Assembly (NCBI GenBank): GCA_945787485.1
Contig: CALZHV010000155.1
Span: 1-5,193, forward strand
DNA: 5,193 nucleotides
Reading direction: 5' to 3'
Origin: an uncultured Lachnospiraceae bacterium
GTDB lineage: Bacteria > Bacillota > Clostridia > Lachnospirales > Lachnospiraceae
The notes under the pieces are model-generated. The model did not search any database. It saw nothing but the letters and a program-made list of their open reading frames with translations, and was not told the origin of the DNA. A program made the position numbers and the translations under genes. This document shows, piece after piece, positions 5,170 through 5,193 of the stretch; the stretch's first letter is position 1; each line of letters begins with the position of its first letter.

Positions 5170-5193
5170 AAAAAATGGCGGGGAGTCTCCCCG
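5170..5193 (-). terminator. Intrinsic terminator of the gene upstream of the window
   Basis: The palindrome CGGGGAG-T-CTCCCCG (5179-5193) forms a GC-rich stem that on the minus strand is followed by CCATTTTTT (T-run 5175-5170). It would end a minus-strand transcript coming from beyond the right edge; the stem may extend past 5193. Only 13 nt separate its T-run from the DUF3800 start codon. Confidence 0.75.

Overview
The window is AT-rich DNA (clearly below 50% GC) with strong AGGAG/GAGGTGAT ribosome binding sites, and all credible genes lie on the minus strand. Gene content and style fit a conjugative or mobilizable element (Tn1549/CTn-like ICE) of a gut-type Clostridia/Firmicutes host. That assignment rests on remembered family features, not on a database search.

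Read in the direction of transcription (high to low coordinates), the window holds: a terminator at the right edge; a DUF3800-type protein (4482-5156) with its own terminator; a membrane-anchored NlpC/P60 peptidoglycan hydrolase (3399-4427); an acidic protein of unknown function (2762-3391); a 361-residue protein with an uncharacterised N-terminal domain and 24 uninterrupted pentapeptide repeats (1661-2746, TTG start); and a small basic ribbon-helix-helix-like protein (1392-1649). Genes 4427 to 1392 are packed with 7-15 nt gaps and look like one operon.

The 367-bp non-coding stretch 1025-1391 is dense in inverted repeats. It carries a 12-bp hairpin followed 4 nt later by TATCCTGC, the IncP/MOBP-type nic consensus, so I read it as the probable oriT. 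It also holds a likely terminator (1180-1214) and an extended -10 promoter (1109-1138) surrounded by repeated TTTTGAT boxes.

Below oriT lie a ribbon-helix-helix relaxosome-type protein (614-1024) and, overlapping it by one base, the first 204 codons of a MobP-type relaxase with the histidine motif HHPHVH, running off the left edge. oriT, two small candidate DNA-binding proteins on either side of it, and the relaxase would form the DNA-processing module. The NlpC/P60 protein would open the cell wall for the transfer channel. If the nic assignment is right, the unknown and pentapeptide genes enter the recipient first and the relaxase last, which makes them candidates for early-acting functions in the recipient.
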